This document shows, one piece after another, positions 1 through 11,850 of a stretch of 64,000 nt of DNA; the stretch's first letter is position 1; every line of letters begins with the position of its first letter. The position numbers and the translations under genes were made by a program. The stretch spans positions 15,113,922 through 15,177,921 of the forward strand of contig OZ024915.1 in assembly GCA_964017125.1 (NCBI GenBank). Reading direction: 5' to 3'. The stretch comes from Flabesymbios commensalis. Taxonomy: Eukaryota > Annelida > Polychaeta > Terebellida > Flabelligeridae. The notes under the pieces are model-generated. The model saw only the letters and a list, made by a program, of their open reading frames with translations. It was not told the origin of the DNA and did no database searches.

Positions 1-780
1 TTCTCTTTGCCCGATAATGATTCCATATACATCGCTTTCGCCATCTTCATCTATCCAGTTGTTTGCCACCGGCAGAAACTGGATAACCCGTATATGTGCT
101 ATGAGCTCAGAACCCTCCTCCTCCCTCCTCCTCCCTGGCCAATTCACAGTTGATTCAGGCGGCCCAAACAATCTGACCTGAGTGTGACCTCCACACTGCA
201 GTCAGTAAACCGGTGACGTCATAATGAATATTCATGTTGCTCGCACCCCTCATTTTCGTACCGGTTTCACACACATCTGTTGTCAAGGTCAGACTGGTTG
301 TCTGACGGTCAGACCTGATATGGCAAGATGCGCTTTCGCCAACTGATTTAATTTTAATCTTAACCAATTAAATCTCATTAAGTGCTAAACTTAAGACGTA
401 AGTCGATTGGTGAAACTGGAGTGATATTTGATTCTATTCAGTCAAGGACAAAGAACGAAATTCGATAGATTTGTAGATCCGAATATACGAGGCGCGAATC
501 GCCAAGTACATTCGGATCTACAAATCTATTGTAATTGAGTTCTTTCTTCGAATTAAAATACACAGAATATGTGCAGGTGTTCCAAGATTTGCTATAGAAA
601 TCCTCAATTTCATTGTCAGTATGGCTAAACCATGAAATATTAGACATGCAGTTTCATGGTTAAACCCATAATATTGTGTCGGACCTGACCAGTACACAAT
701 AACAGTAGATTCGTAGATCCGAATCTGTTTTTATAACAATAGACTGACGTCACGGGTGTATTTTAATTATTGAGGAGTTT
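1..780. other. Intergenic or intronic DNA with a small hairpin
   Basis: No exon can be supported here. The only structure seen is an inverted repeat at about 463-530, where GATTTGTAGATCCGAAT is answered by ATTCGGATCTACAAATC around a GC-rich loop, and a half copy near 706-726 (TAGATTCGTAGATCCGAATC). This looks like a short palindromic MITE. Because the CBM14 exon just downstream is internal, part of this stretch is probably intron of that gene. Confidence 0.4.
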
Positions 781-796
781 ATGATGTGCCTTACAG

Positions 797-1380
797 CCCC
801 CACGGACACAGGACCAGCCTGTAAAGTAACCTGTGATCAGCTGGATGACGGTAATTACCAGTCATGTGTCACCTGCACGGCTTACCATACCTGCTCGCAT
901 GGCCACCTAATCGCTAACAGACCATGTCCTCCTGGCACTGTATGGGACGACAACCTGAAGAGATGTGAATACACAAGCTCCACGTGCACTGGTGAGAAAA
1001 AAATTATTCGTACAAACTGAAATAAAATTGAATTGTTCTAATTATTTTGACAAATCTGTAATTTATTTTGAAATATTTTCTAGATTTGTACGTAGGGAAA
1101 TATATTAATTGTCAACTTCTCATATACATATCCACTACTAAATCGAATTGTTCTAATTATTTTGACAAATCTGTAATTTTTTTTGAAATATTTTCCAGAT
1201 CTTTGTGCGTAAGGAAATGCATTAATTCTCAACTTATCATATACATATCCACTTTTTTTTGCTTTACTCAAAGGAATCAATCAAATCATTGTTGAACAAT
1301 ATTTAACTGACACGTTGTTGAATGTTTAATCAACTTACTTATTGTTATACTTTTTTTCAGAAATAAATATGGAAGAATAA
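797..1380 (+). CDS. Partial gene: CBM14 (peritrophin-A) chitin-binding exon, with a possible terminal exon
   Basis: The exon at 797-991 is bounded by an acceptor (...TGCCTTACAG) and a donor (ACTG|GTGAG). It encodes one chitin-binding type-2 domain. Visible features are six cysteines, a LxDGNYxSC start, the aromatic YHTC segment, and CPPGTVWDDNLKRC followed by SSTC, the classical CBM14 signature. The exon is 195 nt and phase 1 at both ends, so the domain is a symmetric module that can be skipped or duplicated without shifting frame. Upstream exons, including any signal peptide, lie outside the window. A possible last exon follows a pyrimidine tract and TTTTTTCAG at 1352-1360; it would read in phase to TAA at 1378-1380 and add only six residues. 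Family knowledge: such proteins bind chitin in cuticle, shell or peritrophic matrix. The domain is certain in kind; the terminal exon is a guess. Confidence 0.6.
1026..1254. repeat. Two-copy tandem repeat, about 115 bp, downstream of the CBM14 exon
   Basis: The segment at 1026-1137 is repeated with few changes at 1142-1254. Both copies contain GAATTGTTCTAATTATTTTG, ATATTTTC(T/C)AGAT and CATATACATATCCACT. The repeat lies in the putative last intron, and each copy carries a weak pyrimidine-AG that could act as a decoy acceptor. Confidence 0.75.
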
Positions 1381-3085
1381 CAGGCAAATGATTCTGCAGA
1401 ACTCGCTTTTATAAATATAACACACTACTGATTGTTAATTACATCGTACTTCTTTATCATGTTATATTCTGCTATTACAAGGGCCATCACAAATGTACAA
1501 TAGGCCTACAGTGCAGCTATCGCAGCACCTAAACGACACATGACAATAATTATAGTACATCTAAATGTAAGAATTCTGCTATATAAAAAAACAAATGTAA
1601 CAACCTTGACGGCGCTGCCAACGGCATATGTAAGAGATAAATAAAACAAATGTCATAAATATTTTCGTTGAAAATGGGTAATATATGTAAAAAAAATTGG
1701 CGAAAAATGTAAAAAATGCGGAAAGCCAACCATATGAGGTAATGTTTTTATTAGAAACTGCGTTCTACCGAATTTAAGACCGACAATCCTGAAAAATCGA
1801 ATGAAAAAGCATATTCCAAACGTATTCAGTCCTATCATATTTACTCACATGTATCAACAAGCAGTCAAACAGTGATTACAACTTATAACTAATAATGAAA
1901 TAGTACAAAGAGTTCGATTTGTTCTCTGCTTCTTTGGTATTGTATTAGTCAATAATTATAATTAATTGGATATAAACTTCACAATCATTGTTGGTGTCTT
2001 AAATTACACAAGTCTTCTCTTACTTAATCAGGCTTTATGTAAATTAATTTATTGACCCTCGCGATCACAACTCGAATCCAACCACTAATCGCGCTTTGAC
2101 ATTTCATCTGAGAGCTAAGCTATATTCTTGCGGCCATCTTGCATTATTTTTCTAGCCTAGTCTAGTATAAGGGATGTAGCTCACTGGAATAAATATATGA
2201 TAGGCACTCAAGGTATATTATCGCGTAAAATGATTGGATTCAATAATAGCTATAGTGAGACCTATCATAATGTTGGGAGCTAGTTGGATTGTAAGGAACA
2301 TTAAATTTACAAAGTTTCACAGCTAAAAAATAGATAAACATCAATAATAATCTTAATACGTGCTATTCAAAAATTGGTTATATCTGATAGTCTAACTGAC
2401 TTATTTTTCATTTTGTATTTAATTTCTGTTATTTTTAAAATATATACTCTAATACAGCATCATTCATCATAAAATTTTAAAAATATTTGTTTTAGTGTAT
2501 TCTAGATCAACACCACTTAGAATAAATAAATCTGTCCTGCGCATAGACCTGTAAATCCATAAATAAGATTGGTAAAAGGTGTACGATAATAGGTCATTTT
2601 AACGACTAATAAATCAGTCAGCTATAAATATCTAAGGAATAAAACGTGTTACGTCATTTTATTATGAAGGTGTTTAACACACCTTTTTAAATCATATCGT
2701 ATAAATACAGGTCATGAGAGTTTTATATAGCTCACAATATTATGATATTATATCTTCAGGTGTAATATTGAATCTATTTTTACGCGAATGTATAGGTTTC
2801 CGATCATCAGTTTATCCCATCTGATAATAGGCGCTATCTTTGATTTTAACAATGGGAAGACCTCAAAGTTGTCATAGCACCATAAAAATAAGTTCATTAG
2901 GACAAAATGATATGGAAAGTTAGTATTACACATGTTTTTAAGTCAACTAGTTTGAAAGATATATAAACGCTAAGGCTGATGGCGGCCATTTTGGAAAATG
3001 TTGATCTCTACTTAGATTTGGACATAGAGGTTGCACTAGTACTTATGTTGACATATTGTCCAAATCTAAGCTAGGTAGTGAGCTG
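1381..3085. other. AT-rich non-coding stretch
   Basis: I see no gene, splice-bounded exon or clear repeat here. Open frames are short and lack recognisable motifs. A possible polyadenylation signal for the CBM14 gene is AATAAA at about 1639. A GATGGCGGCCATTTTGG motif, related to others scattered through the window, lies at about 2979. Confidence 0.4.
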
Positions 3086-5060
3086 CATTTTAACCCTTAA
3101 ACAGTCGGTAGACCGGAAGGGGTCTTTTCGCTAAAAACACCAAAGTAAAGTGCTAAGTAAAAAAAAGTGGGTAAAATTTACTATTTATATTTGACATATT
3201 TGTATCATTTGAATCAAAACATATGCTGATATAGCAGATTTATAGACTGAAAGAGAACCCTTTCACGCAGTTCAAGGACTGAATACTTTGGGGCCTCCAG
3301 CGAATAATGGCAGCTTGCCAACTCGAGGTGTTGGCAGGTTGCCAGGTCCACTCAGCGACCAGCTGTAGCGGAATCTAAAAAATGCTGAAACTCCCGCCAT
3401 GATTTTGATAGAAGGGGAATTCCCACTGACCTGTTTTTTACCACTGCATTATTATCCAAGCGAGAGACGAAGGTTAGCAGTGTCTACACATGGACAGATG
3501 ACACTGCTGAAGGAGTGTAGCAGATTTAATGCCTATTTCAGTATCAAAATTTCCAGCTTGAAGAACAAATAAAGGTGAAAATGTCTATGCACGTGTCGTC
3601 AGAATCTGACGTCTGTAGACGTCAGATTCTGATGACTAAAGTCGACCCCCGCACTGTAAGAGTAGAAATATTTCTACTGTTTGTTGACCCCTAACATAGG
3701 TATTCAAATGAATCGGAAAGAGCTGACTAAGACATGTATGATGATTTCAAATTGAAAAAAAACCTTTGGCCTCCATAAAAGAATTCAGCGCTTTAACCTC
3801 CGAATTATTCAATCTAAATTTTCACCCACTTGAAATTGTGTCTCGCTGACGCGATCCACAACTTCAAGTGAGTGAAAATTATTCAGATTTGACAAAATGG
3901 AGGTCAACTGTTTTTCAAATATTGCTGATTGATGTCACATTTTATCTTTAACATGTTTAAAAGGTGGTACTGAATGTGATAATAAAAAATGAAAACCCGA
4001 ATGTATGCGACACCGGCGGTTAAAGGGTTAAGGGTTAATATACACAGTTTAGTCACCCCACATGTTTACATTATTGTACGTTTGCACCATCCCAGTTGCA
4101 TATTCTAACTCTCGCATTTTTAAAGTTTCGCATTCCAGCACATTGCATACTTTGCGACTCTCACTTTTGATTTCGCACTCGCACATTGTTTCAGTCTGAC
4201 CCCTGGCCTGCAATAACCCGGAAACTGGTCTCTCTTCCAGCTGTGGGAATTAGAAAGTGTGAAAGTAACAATTAAACCTTACAACACTGAGATATGTTTG
4301 CATAAACTATGGAGACCTAAGGTTTTTTCAATTTGAAATCATCATAAATGTCTTAGTTAGCTATATCCGGTTCATTTGAATACATATGTTATAGGTCTAC
4401 GGCCTGTTGATTATTACAGCGCGGGGATCGACTTAAGTCGACAGAATCTGACGTCTACAGACGTCAGATTCTGTCGACTAAAGTCGCGCTGTATGGGTTC
4501 AACTGGTGAGACAAACAATGTTGAATTTGTAGTATATGTTAACAACGCTGAATTATTTGTGTTTTAACCATGGAAACAAAAGGGGGTTTTTTCAATTTAA
4601 AATCATCATGATTGTCTTAGTTAGCTCTTTCTGGTTCATTTGAATACATATGTTATGGGTCTACGGACATTATAAATATGTAACTTTGTACGTCAGATTT
4701 TGACGTATATAGACGGTTCCCGCGCTCGAAGGGTTAAGACAGTCTCAGTCAGATTTGAGATCACGTGTTGATATGTAACCCTAATAGCACTGAAATATAT
4801 TTATATTAACCAAGACAAAGGGTATTTTTCAATTTGAAATAATCATAAGTGTCTTAGTTAGCTCTTTCTGCTCCATTTGAATTTTTATGTATATACATGT
4901 ACATATATTACTATGACAAATAAGTCATTCTTTTTATTTGTGTCAATATCAATATGTTGTGGCCTACAGTCATTATAATTTGTTTAATTTTTCCAGTGCG
5001 GGGATCGTCTTTAGACGTCAGAATCTGAAAGGGCTCATTTGTCACCCATTTGAAACGTTA
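3085..5060. repeat. Cluster of HF3 and HF1 hairpin MITEs
   Basis: HF3 copies are centred on palindromes of GTCAGAATCTGACGTC at about 3598-3655, 4425-4492 and, degenerate, 4690-4715 and 5000-5030. Their arms carry the shared text TATTCAAATGAA(G/T)CGGAAAGAG, ATGATGATTTCAAATTGAAA and CAGCGCT. The copies at 4310-4500, 4565-4735 and 4800-5040 lie in the opposite orientation to the one at 3598-3797. An HF1 element occupies 3793-4030, with its hairpin (CACCCACTTGAA... / ...TTCAAGTGAGTG) at 3818-3882 and a GGCGGTTAAAGGGTTAA end. No coding content is seen. Confidence 0.75.
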
Positions 5061-5070
5061 AGGTTACGGG

Positions 5071-5405
5071 TATGAATGAATGGGGTTTTAGGCCACCTTT
5101 GTCTACATGTAGGCTAAACTAGACCAGGAGAACCTCTTGGGGATAGTGTGATGAATGACACAGGATTCGAAATTCGATCCCTGGCGGTCTGAAGCCGAGT
5201 ACGCTACAATATTAAATATTTACGAGTGAGCTGGGAAGAAACGTGTATTTCTTTGAAACCTGAATACCAGAGTGGGTATCTCTGACTTTCCAGGCAGACA
5301 GCTTTACCCACTGCACCAGGGCCCCAGGTTACGGGGCGACTGGCTATGTGAATGTAGAAAAGGGGCGAGAGCTTATTGTGATAAGACGTGGTAAGACTGC
5401 GAGGC
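5071..5405 (-). repeat. Degraded SINE fragments upstream of a full SINE
   Basis: Positions 5071-5206 match the tail and second tRNA-like segment of the dimeric SINE seen at 5406-5714. Positions 5230-5330 resemble a separate tRNA-like head on the minus strand. Positions 5330-5405 reappear, reversed, at about 63785-63910 (GTAACCTGAGGCGCC end), so this is another dispersed repeat. Confidence 0.6.
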
Positions 5406-5714
5406 AAATGAAATGAATCGGGCTTTAGGCCACCTTTGTGCACATATAGGCTGAACTGGGCCAGGACAACCTCCTGAGGCTGGGGAGATGATTGAGATGA
5501 CACTGTCCTCCAGACACAGGATTCGAAATTCGAGCCCTGGCGGTCTGAGGCCGAGCACGCTACTTCTCGGTCACGGAGGCCCCCCACAATACTGATTTAT
5601 TACACTTGGATGGGGAAGAAACATTTTTGTTTCTTTCAAACCGCCGGGACCGGGAACCGAACCCCGAACTCCGAAAAGGCAGCGGTGATAACCACTACCC
5701 TAGGGCCCCCGCCC
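5406..5714 (-). mobile_element. tRNA-derived dimeric SINE (copy 1)
   Basis: Read on the minus strand it starts GGGCGGGGGCCCTAGGG, followed by a Pol III A-box-like stretch (GGTAGTGGTTA) and a B-box-like GGTTCGGTTCCCGG. A second tRNA-like module follows, with GTAGCGTGCTCGGCCTC and GGGCTCGAATTTCGAATCC. It ends in a body and a tail of ATTTCATTT type. The same structure occurs at 31171-31482 and 58895-59208. Two A/B-box sets in series suggest a dimeric tRNA SINE. This copy is slightly diverged, and I could not find a clear target-site duplication. Confidence 0.75.
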
Positions 5715-5782
5715 TCGCTGTCTGCAGCAGCGCGCCACGCTGAATGTGCACGCGCTCACGCTAGCATGAAGTACTGACTAGG

Positions 5783-5909
5783 GCTGAATGGATACTGGCC
5801 AGCACCTGCGATGCTGGCCCAACATTTAACAGACATTGGGTCGGTGTCGGCTTGTAATGGCCGGCAAGCATTGGACCAGCATTGGGTCAACGTCTCGTGT
5901 TTGCTGGGA
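5783..5909. repeat. HF4 palindromic MITE
   Basis: HF4 elements are about 108-bp palindromes that open with CCCAGCAAACA, centre on a GGCCCA-CGTC-GACG-TGGGCC type core, and close with TGTTTGCTGGG. This one is rearranged and keeps GCTGGCCCAACAT on the left and ACGTCTCGTGTTTGCTGGG on the right. Confidence 0.65.
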
Positions 5910-6124
5910 GTGTTGACAAGCCACATTGTGTTTCGCACATCAGCGTGGTTCCAAAACAGAATAATAAATTCTGCTTAATACATAGTCTCTACTGTCCACA
6001 GGAGCCATTTAATAACATTAATTACAAAAGCCACTGACACTACATCTATACATTTATATATCTACATCTACAGCCTTTACGGTTATGCTGCTGGATGGGA
6101 GATATCTCCGTTTTTTTGTTTACA

Positions 6125-6325
6125 AAAAACTAGACCCTTCTAGTTAGCCGTATAAATCACAGATATTGGGAACGAAATGAATGTGTAAACATCAATATTT
6201 ACAAATGTTTGTTCTCAAATTAAACAAATATGAGTAATTTTCATCCACTTGAAGTTGTGGGTCGCGGAGCGAGACACAACTTGAAGTGGGTGATTTTTTT
6301 TAAGTGTAGCCCTTTAAGGGTTGAA
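6125..6325. repeat. HF1 hairpin element
   Basis: The hairpin at 6236-6297 has a TCATCCACTTGAAGTTGTG left arm and an ACAACTTGAAGTGGGTGA right arm around a GTCGCGGAGCGAGA loop. The flanks match other HF1 elements (TAGCCG..AAATCAC.GATATTGG and TTTACAAATGTTTG), and the right edge carries CCCTTTAAGGGTT. Confidence 0.7.
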
Positions 6326-6354
6326 ACACGAACTTGCGTAATGGACATGGACAT

Positions 6355-6568
6355 ATACTGTAGATCTGGTAATTTTCGTGTGTTTAGATTTTCGAGAATT
6401 TGTGATTTTGGGACTTCCCCCAAAGTCTAGAATTTGCGAATTAGCAATTTCGTGATAGTAGCACTTCTATAATAATAATTTTCGCGAGATTATTAAATTC
6501 GCGATTTTGTTCTCCTCGCGAAATTCGCGAAAATTAAAACTTCGCGAATATTACCAGATCTACAGTAT
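6355..6568. repeat. HF5 palindromic MITE (copy 1)
   Basis: This 214-bp inverted repeat begins ATACTGTAGATCTGGTAAT and ends ATTACCAGATCTACAGTAT. It is rich in TTCGCGAA-type motifs. The second copy lies in the intron of gene D (39222-39425), where a sister gene shows the corresponding site without the element. Confidence 0.85.
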
Positions 6569-6589
6569 ATGACAGCTAGCTTAAGACGA

Positions 6590-6918
6590 GGTGTTGACTC
6601 GATGCCGGATGGACGTTGGTTCAACGACTGCGACGCTGACCTAGCATTAAACCAGCAATGGAACGACGTATTGTGTTTGCTGAGATCCTTATAGTTCTTT
6701 TGTGTAGCAAACAATGACACTGGTTGCGGGTTCATGAGCTTATGACTCCTATGTGCCGTGTATATGCGTGCTTGTGATCTAAAGCTTTACGGTAATCAAA
6801 ATGTGCTATACCCAGGAAACATGAGATTTGGGCCAACGTTGCTTTACTGTTGGGCCAACGTTGTAGACGGTGGGCCAAAAGTAAACCAACGTTGGGCCAA
6901 CGTCTCATGTTTGCTGGG
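6590..6918. repeat. Two HF4 palindromes
   Basis: A degenerate copy lies at about 6590-6692. A full copy lies at 6811-6918, starting CCCAGGAAACATGAGA and ending TCTCATGTTTGCTGGG, with the central GGGCCAACGTTGTAGACGG turn. It is a near-perfect palindrome with strong foldback potential. Confidence 0.8.
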
Positions 6919-6947
6919 TAAATACCAGCCGTTGTGGACCACGGGTT

Positions 6948-7160
6948 TAACCCTTTCAGTGCGGGGGTCCACTTCAGATGTCAGTATTTGACGTCTATTA
7001 ATCGATCCCCGCACTGAAAGAGTAAACTATTTATAATGGCCGCAGACCTATACCATACATATTCAAATGAAGCGGAAAGAGCTCATATTTATGATGATTT
7101 AAGTTGGCAAAAACCTTTGGTATTATTGTTTATATAAAAATATTTCAGCGCTTCTAGGTT
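6948..7160. repeat. HF3 hairpin element
   Basis: It starts with TTTAACCCTTTCAGTGCGG, has a GATGTCAGTATTTGACGTC core, and continues through TTCAAATGAAGCGGAAAGAG and ATGATGATTTAAG to a CAGCGCTTCTAGG end. It lies just downstream of the 3' end of gene A. Confidence 0.75.
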
Positions 7161-7440
7161 TAAAAAGTAACATTCCAGCAACCACACCATCACTCGCGCA
7201 CTACAAATAAGAAACCTTGAAGTCATTCGATAAGAGTAGGGCATCTAGTCCCGACTTCAGGTTTTTTTTGTCGCGATATTGCCATGATTGTGCCGGAAGC
7301 GACGTAAAGCAATATTCACTCACTCGACAGCAATCACAAGTTTTAGGCGAAAATTATCATAGACATGTTAGAAATAAATCCAAGATATTTCAATTTAAAT
7401 ACTTTATTATGCTTGTAAAACTGAAGACCAACAACATAAT

Positions 7441-8911
7441 TCAGTGGTATCCATGGAAATTGCTGTGGTGACCATTGTCATAACTGTTGTAACCATGGTA
7501 ACCATCGTTGTAGCTATTGTAACCATGATGACCATCATCATAGCTGCTGTAAGGGAAGTTGTTGCGAGTTCCGGGAACACCGTCGTATCTGGCAGTTCCT
7601 GTTCCAGCTCCGACATGTTCAGCAATGTAGTTCACTTGTTTCTGGCGCTCCTCATTAGAATACGGAGTAACATAGCCATTGTTGCTAAGTAAAAAGAAAG
7701 CAAGAACCTAAATTATTTTTTATCAGCGTCCCTTTTATCCACTATATATTTTAAATACGAAAAGAGAACATTAAAGGTGACATATCACCCCTTATATAGT
7801 ATGAATAAATTTGTGACAAATAAATCAAAGTTGCCACAAGATGGGGCACAAGTGTTTCCTTATATTGGGTGATCGGCTATCATGTGACCCTCTGAGAGAG
7901 TCACATGTTAGCCAATCATCCCATATATGGAGTGATTGACTCTGAGAGGGTCACATGATAGCCAATCACCCCATATAAGGACATAATTATTCATACCATA
8001 TAAGTGGTGATAGATCACCTTTAAGTATTATAATGACATGCCATGCCAACATAGCTTTGCGATTTTATCGGCAATCAATGAATTGTTTGCTTCTTGACGG
8101 GAGAGTTAAAATGTGTATTTTTTCTCAGTGTGCTCTATTTATTTAACCCCCTTATCAATACCCACCTCAACATTGATCAGGATAAATGAGAATATTTGTT
8201 TTTTTCAATAACAATGACAATAACAACGATGTTTATTCATGATCTCAAATATCAAATAATAAATTGTATTCTATCAATAGGCGATGCCATTTTATTATTC
8301 ATTATTCTATACATGATATGCCGTGCCTATTTTCGCTGTTTGTTTAAGTAAATTACACAAAATAGTGATTTTCAAACTCTGTCAATGACTTTTTCTCTAG
8401 AAACAGTGATCCGACAAACACAAAGCGTTTACCCAATGCTGGTCTAATGGCCGTCTGGGATGCTGGCCCAACATTAACTCTTTAACCGCCGATGCCGCAT
8501 AACTTCGGGTTTTCATTTTTTATTAGCACATCAAGTACCACCTTTTAAACAAGTTAAAGATTAAATGTGACATGAATCAGCAATATTTGAAAACAGTTGA
8601 CCTCCATTTTGTCAAATCTGAATAATTTTCACTCACTTGAAGTTGTGGATCGCGTCAGCGAGACACAACTTCAAGTGGGTGAAAATTCATATTGAATAAT
8701 TTGGCGGTTAAATGGTTAATAAAATATTGGCTCAACTTTTGCTGGTAGGTATCCCAATATACATAAAATATACTCACGCATCTCTGAAGCCTGATATATA
8801 GCCATAACCATGGTGATATCCATAGCTATCATAACTGTTACCATGGTTACGCCCATACCCATACGAAGCTGTTGATACTGCTACTAAAGCTAATATAATG
8901 ATACATTTCAT
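7441..8911 (-). CDS. Gene A: secreted Gly/Tyr/His-rich two-exon protein (125 aa)
   Basis: Exon 1 is complement 8778-8911 (ATG at 8911); exon 2 is complement 7441-7684 (TGA at 7441-7443). The donor is GC|GTGAGT and the acceptor TACTTAG; the intron of 1,093 bp splits a codon after its second base, as in all six paralogues. Residues 1-15 (MKCIIILALVAVSTA) form a signal peptide. Residues 16-44 are rich in Tyr, Gly, His and Asn. Residues 46-90 form the conserved core ([30 protein letters not shown]). The C-terminus has three His-Gly-Tyr repeat units and ends HGYH. It is the most divergent member: NNGYVTP replaces HDGYAAP. TATAAAAG lies at 9011-9018 (minus) and AATAAA at 7403-7408. The function is unknown; a secreted structural protein is inferred from composition. 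Confidence 0.85.
7771..8024. repeat. HF6 MITE with TTAA ends, in the intron of gene A
   Basis: It is bounded by TTAA on both sides. Its terminal inverted repeat is AGGTGA(T/C)(C/A)TATCACCCCTTATAT. An inner palindrome is centred on TCTGAGAGGGTCACATGATA. Two shorter relatives lie at 12207-12410 and 35481-35684. TTAA target duplication is typical of piggyBac-like mobilisation; assignment to that superfamily is inference. Confidence 0.85.
8474..8711. repeat. HF1 hairpin element in the intron of gene A
   Basis: This copy is inverted relative to the one at 3793-4030 and otherwise closely matches it. It has TTAACCGCC at the left and GGCGGTTAA at the right, with the hairpin at 8625-8687 (TTCACTCACTTGAAGTTGTG / ACACAACTTCAAGTGGGTGA). 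Confidence 0.8.
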
Positions 8912-9010
8912 GATGAGTTGCTGTTGAGACAGTTGATCTTGTTGAGGATGGTGCTGCCTTGGTCAGATGCTCAGCTAGGGTTGAATGTTGATGGTTGTCT
9001 GGCAGTGTCA

Positions 9011-9018
9011 CTTTTATA
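9011..9018 (-). promoter_or_regulatory. TATA box of gene A
   Basis: TATAAAAG on the minus strand, about 100 bases before the ATG. The other five paralogues have a TATA element at a similar place, which supports this as the core promoter. Confidence 0.7.
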
Positions 9019-9039
9019 GCTCGAACAGCCATTAATGTG

Positions 9040-10170
9040 TGACATGTACGGACAGTAAACAGTGCCAGTTGTAGTAATTCATCATTTATCTCTGCTCATG
9101 ATGTGTGACACTTCCAGTAATTCATCATCTATCTCTGCTTATGAATCGTGGGAACTCTATTCATATATATAATAGCTGACATGTCCTACGCAGAGGACAT
9201 GGCTATCAAGCTGTCTATGTTTAAATGTCAGCCAACATCAGTGTAATGTTTAAAATATTTCCCAACAATGTTGACTTCTGGAATTTAGAAAGCTCTAATT
9301 GTATGGATGACCATAAGATACATATTAAATTTAAATTAATAGTAATTATCTAAACTTTATAAAAAAATATTATCAAAAGCTGAAAATAGCCACATAATTT
9401 CTTGTTTTGGATGGATAAAATAAAAATAAATTCCGGCTCAAAATACAATTTGTGAAGTGAAGGGTGTATTAATTGATTTTTACTGCCACATATGATGACT
9501 CGAGTTCACAAATCAAATTAATATCTTTATATTCTTGTAACTATAGACATTTACACGATCTGTCACCAATAATGTTTTATTTAGACATGTTAAACGCATG
9601 ACATGCCGATCTTACCACTGTTGTCCCCATCTACGCTTCAATGTAGCAAATTAATAAAAAACATGGACCTATGTTTTAAGTCAATAATTTGTAACCATGC
9701 TAATATTAAGCTACGCTCCTTTAGTGCAAGCGCATTAGTGTTAAACCTGGAATAAAATTACAGAAGGCTGATTTGTTTTAGATACCTGGGCATGTGTCCA
9801 GGCAAATGCCGTAAAGTCCCTAAAAATTACCTTTATTTTTATTTTAAGATGGCCGCCATCACGATAACTTCATCTTTCGCAAAGCCAAGCATATACCTAA
9901 ATTAAACGGTTTTAGAGTTACAAATCGTTTTTGGTGTGTCTATCCCGCGTTATGACACGAGGATTCCATCCAGATCATCAGGAATAAAATCAGTCCATTC
10001 TTTATTACCACAAATCCACGATGGCCGCCATACAGCTTAAGAATATTGAGCCATCTATCAAAAAAATAATCATAATGCCAAAACTACCACATTGTTTAGC
10101 ATAAAAGTGTGTATTTGTCTCATTTTCAGAATCTAATTTAGATCACCAATAAATCAACGTGACCGCAATG
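9040..10170. other. AT-rich intergenic DNA
   Basis: No gene is visible. Positions 9068-9150 hold an imperfect two-copy repeat (AATTCATCATTTATCTCTGC / AATTCATCATCTATCTCTGC). GATGGCCGCCAT motifs occur at about 9847 and 10020 and introduce the foldback repeat that follows. Confidence 0.4.
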
Positions 10171-11850
10171 TTGGTTAATCCTTCTATTGTCGGCTTCATC
10201 AAGTTAAATGATAGGACTAATCTCTCAAATCGTGATAGAAACATCAAATTTGGCACACATAGCTATAAAAATGGCTCTTGGTTTTGACACCAAAACACAA
10301 TAATAATATTCAGGACAACTCAGTCATTTTCCAAAATTGCTGGCCGCCATTTGGCCATGATCAAAAATCAAATCGATATAATTTTCTATATAATGGAAGA
10401 AGATTCATTGTTTTGGTGTAACATATCATATAAGTTTTGTGTATGCCCGATGTGATGTGGCGCGAAGTACTTTAGGTATTGCATTGAGAGTAAAATTCAA
10501 GATGGCCACCATTTCTACAAGATCAATCTGAAAAAATAAAGTAAACAGTTTAAGGAATTTTGTGTTTACAATAATCGGTTTTCAAATACACCCGAGGAGC
10601 ACGATCAAAAATAATTTATAATGACGAAAACCAAGGTGGACGTCATGAAACGATAGTGAATACGCACATTTGTGTAGGCAACAAGGTACGCACATGAGGA
10701 ATGCGACATTGTAAAGTAAATAAATACACAGTGTTATCGTTATGATAAATTTTGTTTAAAATGTCTGGGCTAAGCATGTGCAACGCAGGCCCAACATTAG
10801 CTCTTATATGCCGGCCAAGTTTATATTCGTTTTATTAGTATTTTACAGCTTTCATAAAAAAATCGGTTATTTTATTTTGGCTTCTTAATATGACCATATG
10901 ATGTAAACATGTCCATAGACTAGAACTGTAAAGTTTTTTAATTGTTGTGCTGCGCACTTACCAGCTAGGCTAGATATAGAGACCAAATTCCCGTATTTCT
11001 TATTTTTGACATGGTTGTCAATAATTAGAAATCAGGAATTTCGTCTTTCGGAAGATGTGAATTTCAATTCTGTCCCAGCAAAGCTGTATTGGAGAATTTT
11101 GTAGTTACTCAGCATTCAGTATCACATCATTCTGATGTATTTTATTTACACTTAACGTACCAGGATGTAGGAGAGCATCTGCATCATAGATGTGTTTTAT
11201 TCTACCTCTATAGTCCGTATGCTGTTGTTGAATTTCTGCATGCCGCAGATCATACAGCATTGCATATGCCCGGTTAACCCGACGATACCTTGATTCAATG
11301 AACAGCCTGCGATATGAGGATATCAGACAAATTCTAAAATATATAAATAGACACAGGAACAAGATCTGGTGTCTCGGAGGTATTTTTTTCAATCAGACTA
11401 TTATTGTAATAATTGAACATTTTTTTTATCCGTGAGCTATTAATTCAAACATAATGACTATCTGTAATTTGTTTGACCTTGGATAAATGGCGGTCATCTT
11501 GAATTTTACTCTCAATGCAATGCCTACGGTACTGCCGGCCACATCTCTATGTGTGGCATATACAAAAACTCTATTATATTTATATTTATCAAAACCATGA
11601 ATCTGCTTTCATTCCGGAGCAAATAAAATGGATTAGATGGTTGACCTTGGCGAAATGGCGAGCAACTTGGAAAATGTCCGATTTGGGCTCCATAATATTT
11701 TTTGGATGGTCAATGTCAATAACCATTTCCATTGCTAGTCTGTGCCAAATTTGATGCTTCTATCACGAATTGAAAGATTAGTCCAATCATTTAACTTTAT
11801 CAGGCCGACAATAGAAGGGTTAACCAACATGGCGGCCATGCTGGATTTAA
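10170..11850. repeat. Foldback-like repeat with long diverged inverted arms
   Basis: The left arm (about 10170-10520) and right arm (about 11485-11850) are inverted relatives. GGTTAATCCTTCTATTGTCGG at 10173 is answered by CCGACAATAGAAGGGTTAACC at 11803. TTGCATTGAGAGTAAAATTC at 10480 is answered by GAATTTTACTCTCAATGCAA at 11500. The centre holds part of an HF7 element (10845-11055) and unrelated AT-rich sequence. No transposase is seen. It may be a non-autonomous foldback transposon or a rearranged pair of repeats. Confidence 0.6.

Noticed and set aside
5406-5714. Functional tRNA gene
   Set aside because: A and B boxes are present, but the sequence is part of a repeated dimeric SINE and does not form a standard cloverleaf with acceptor stem.
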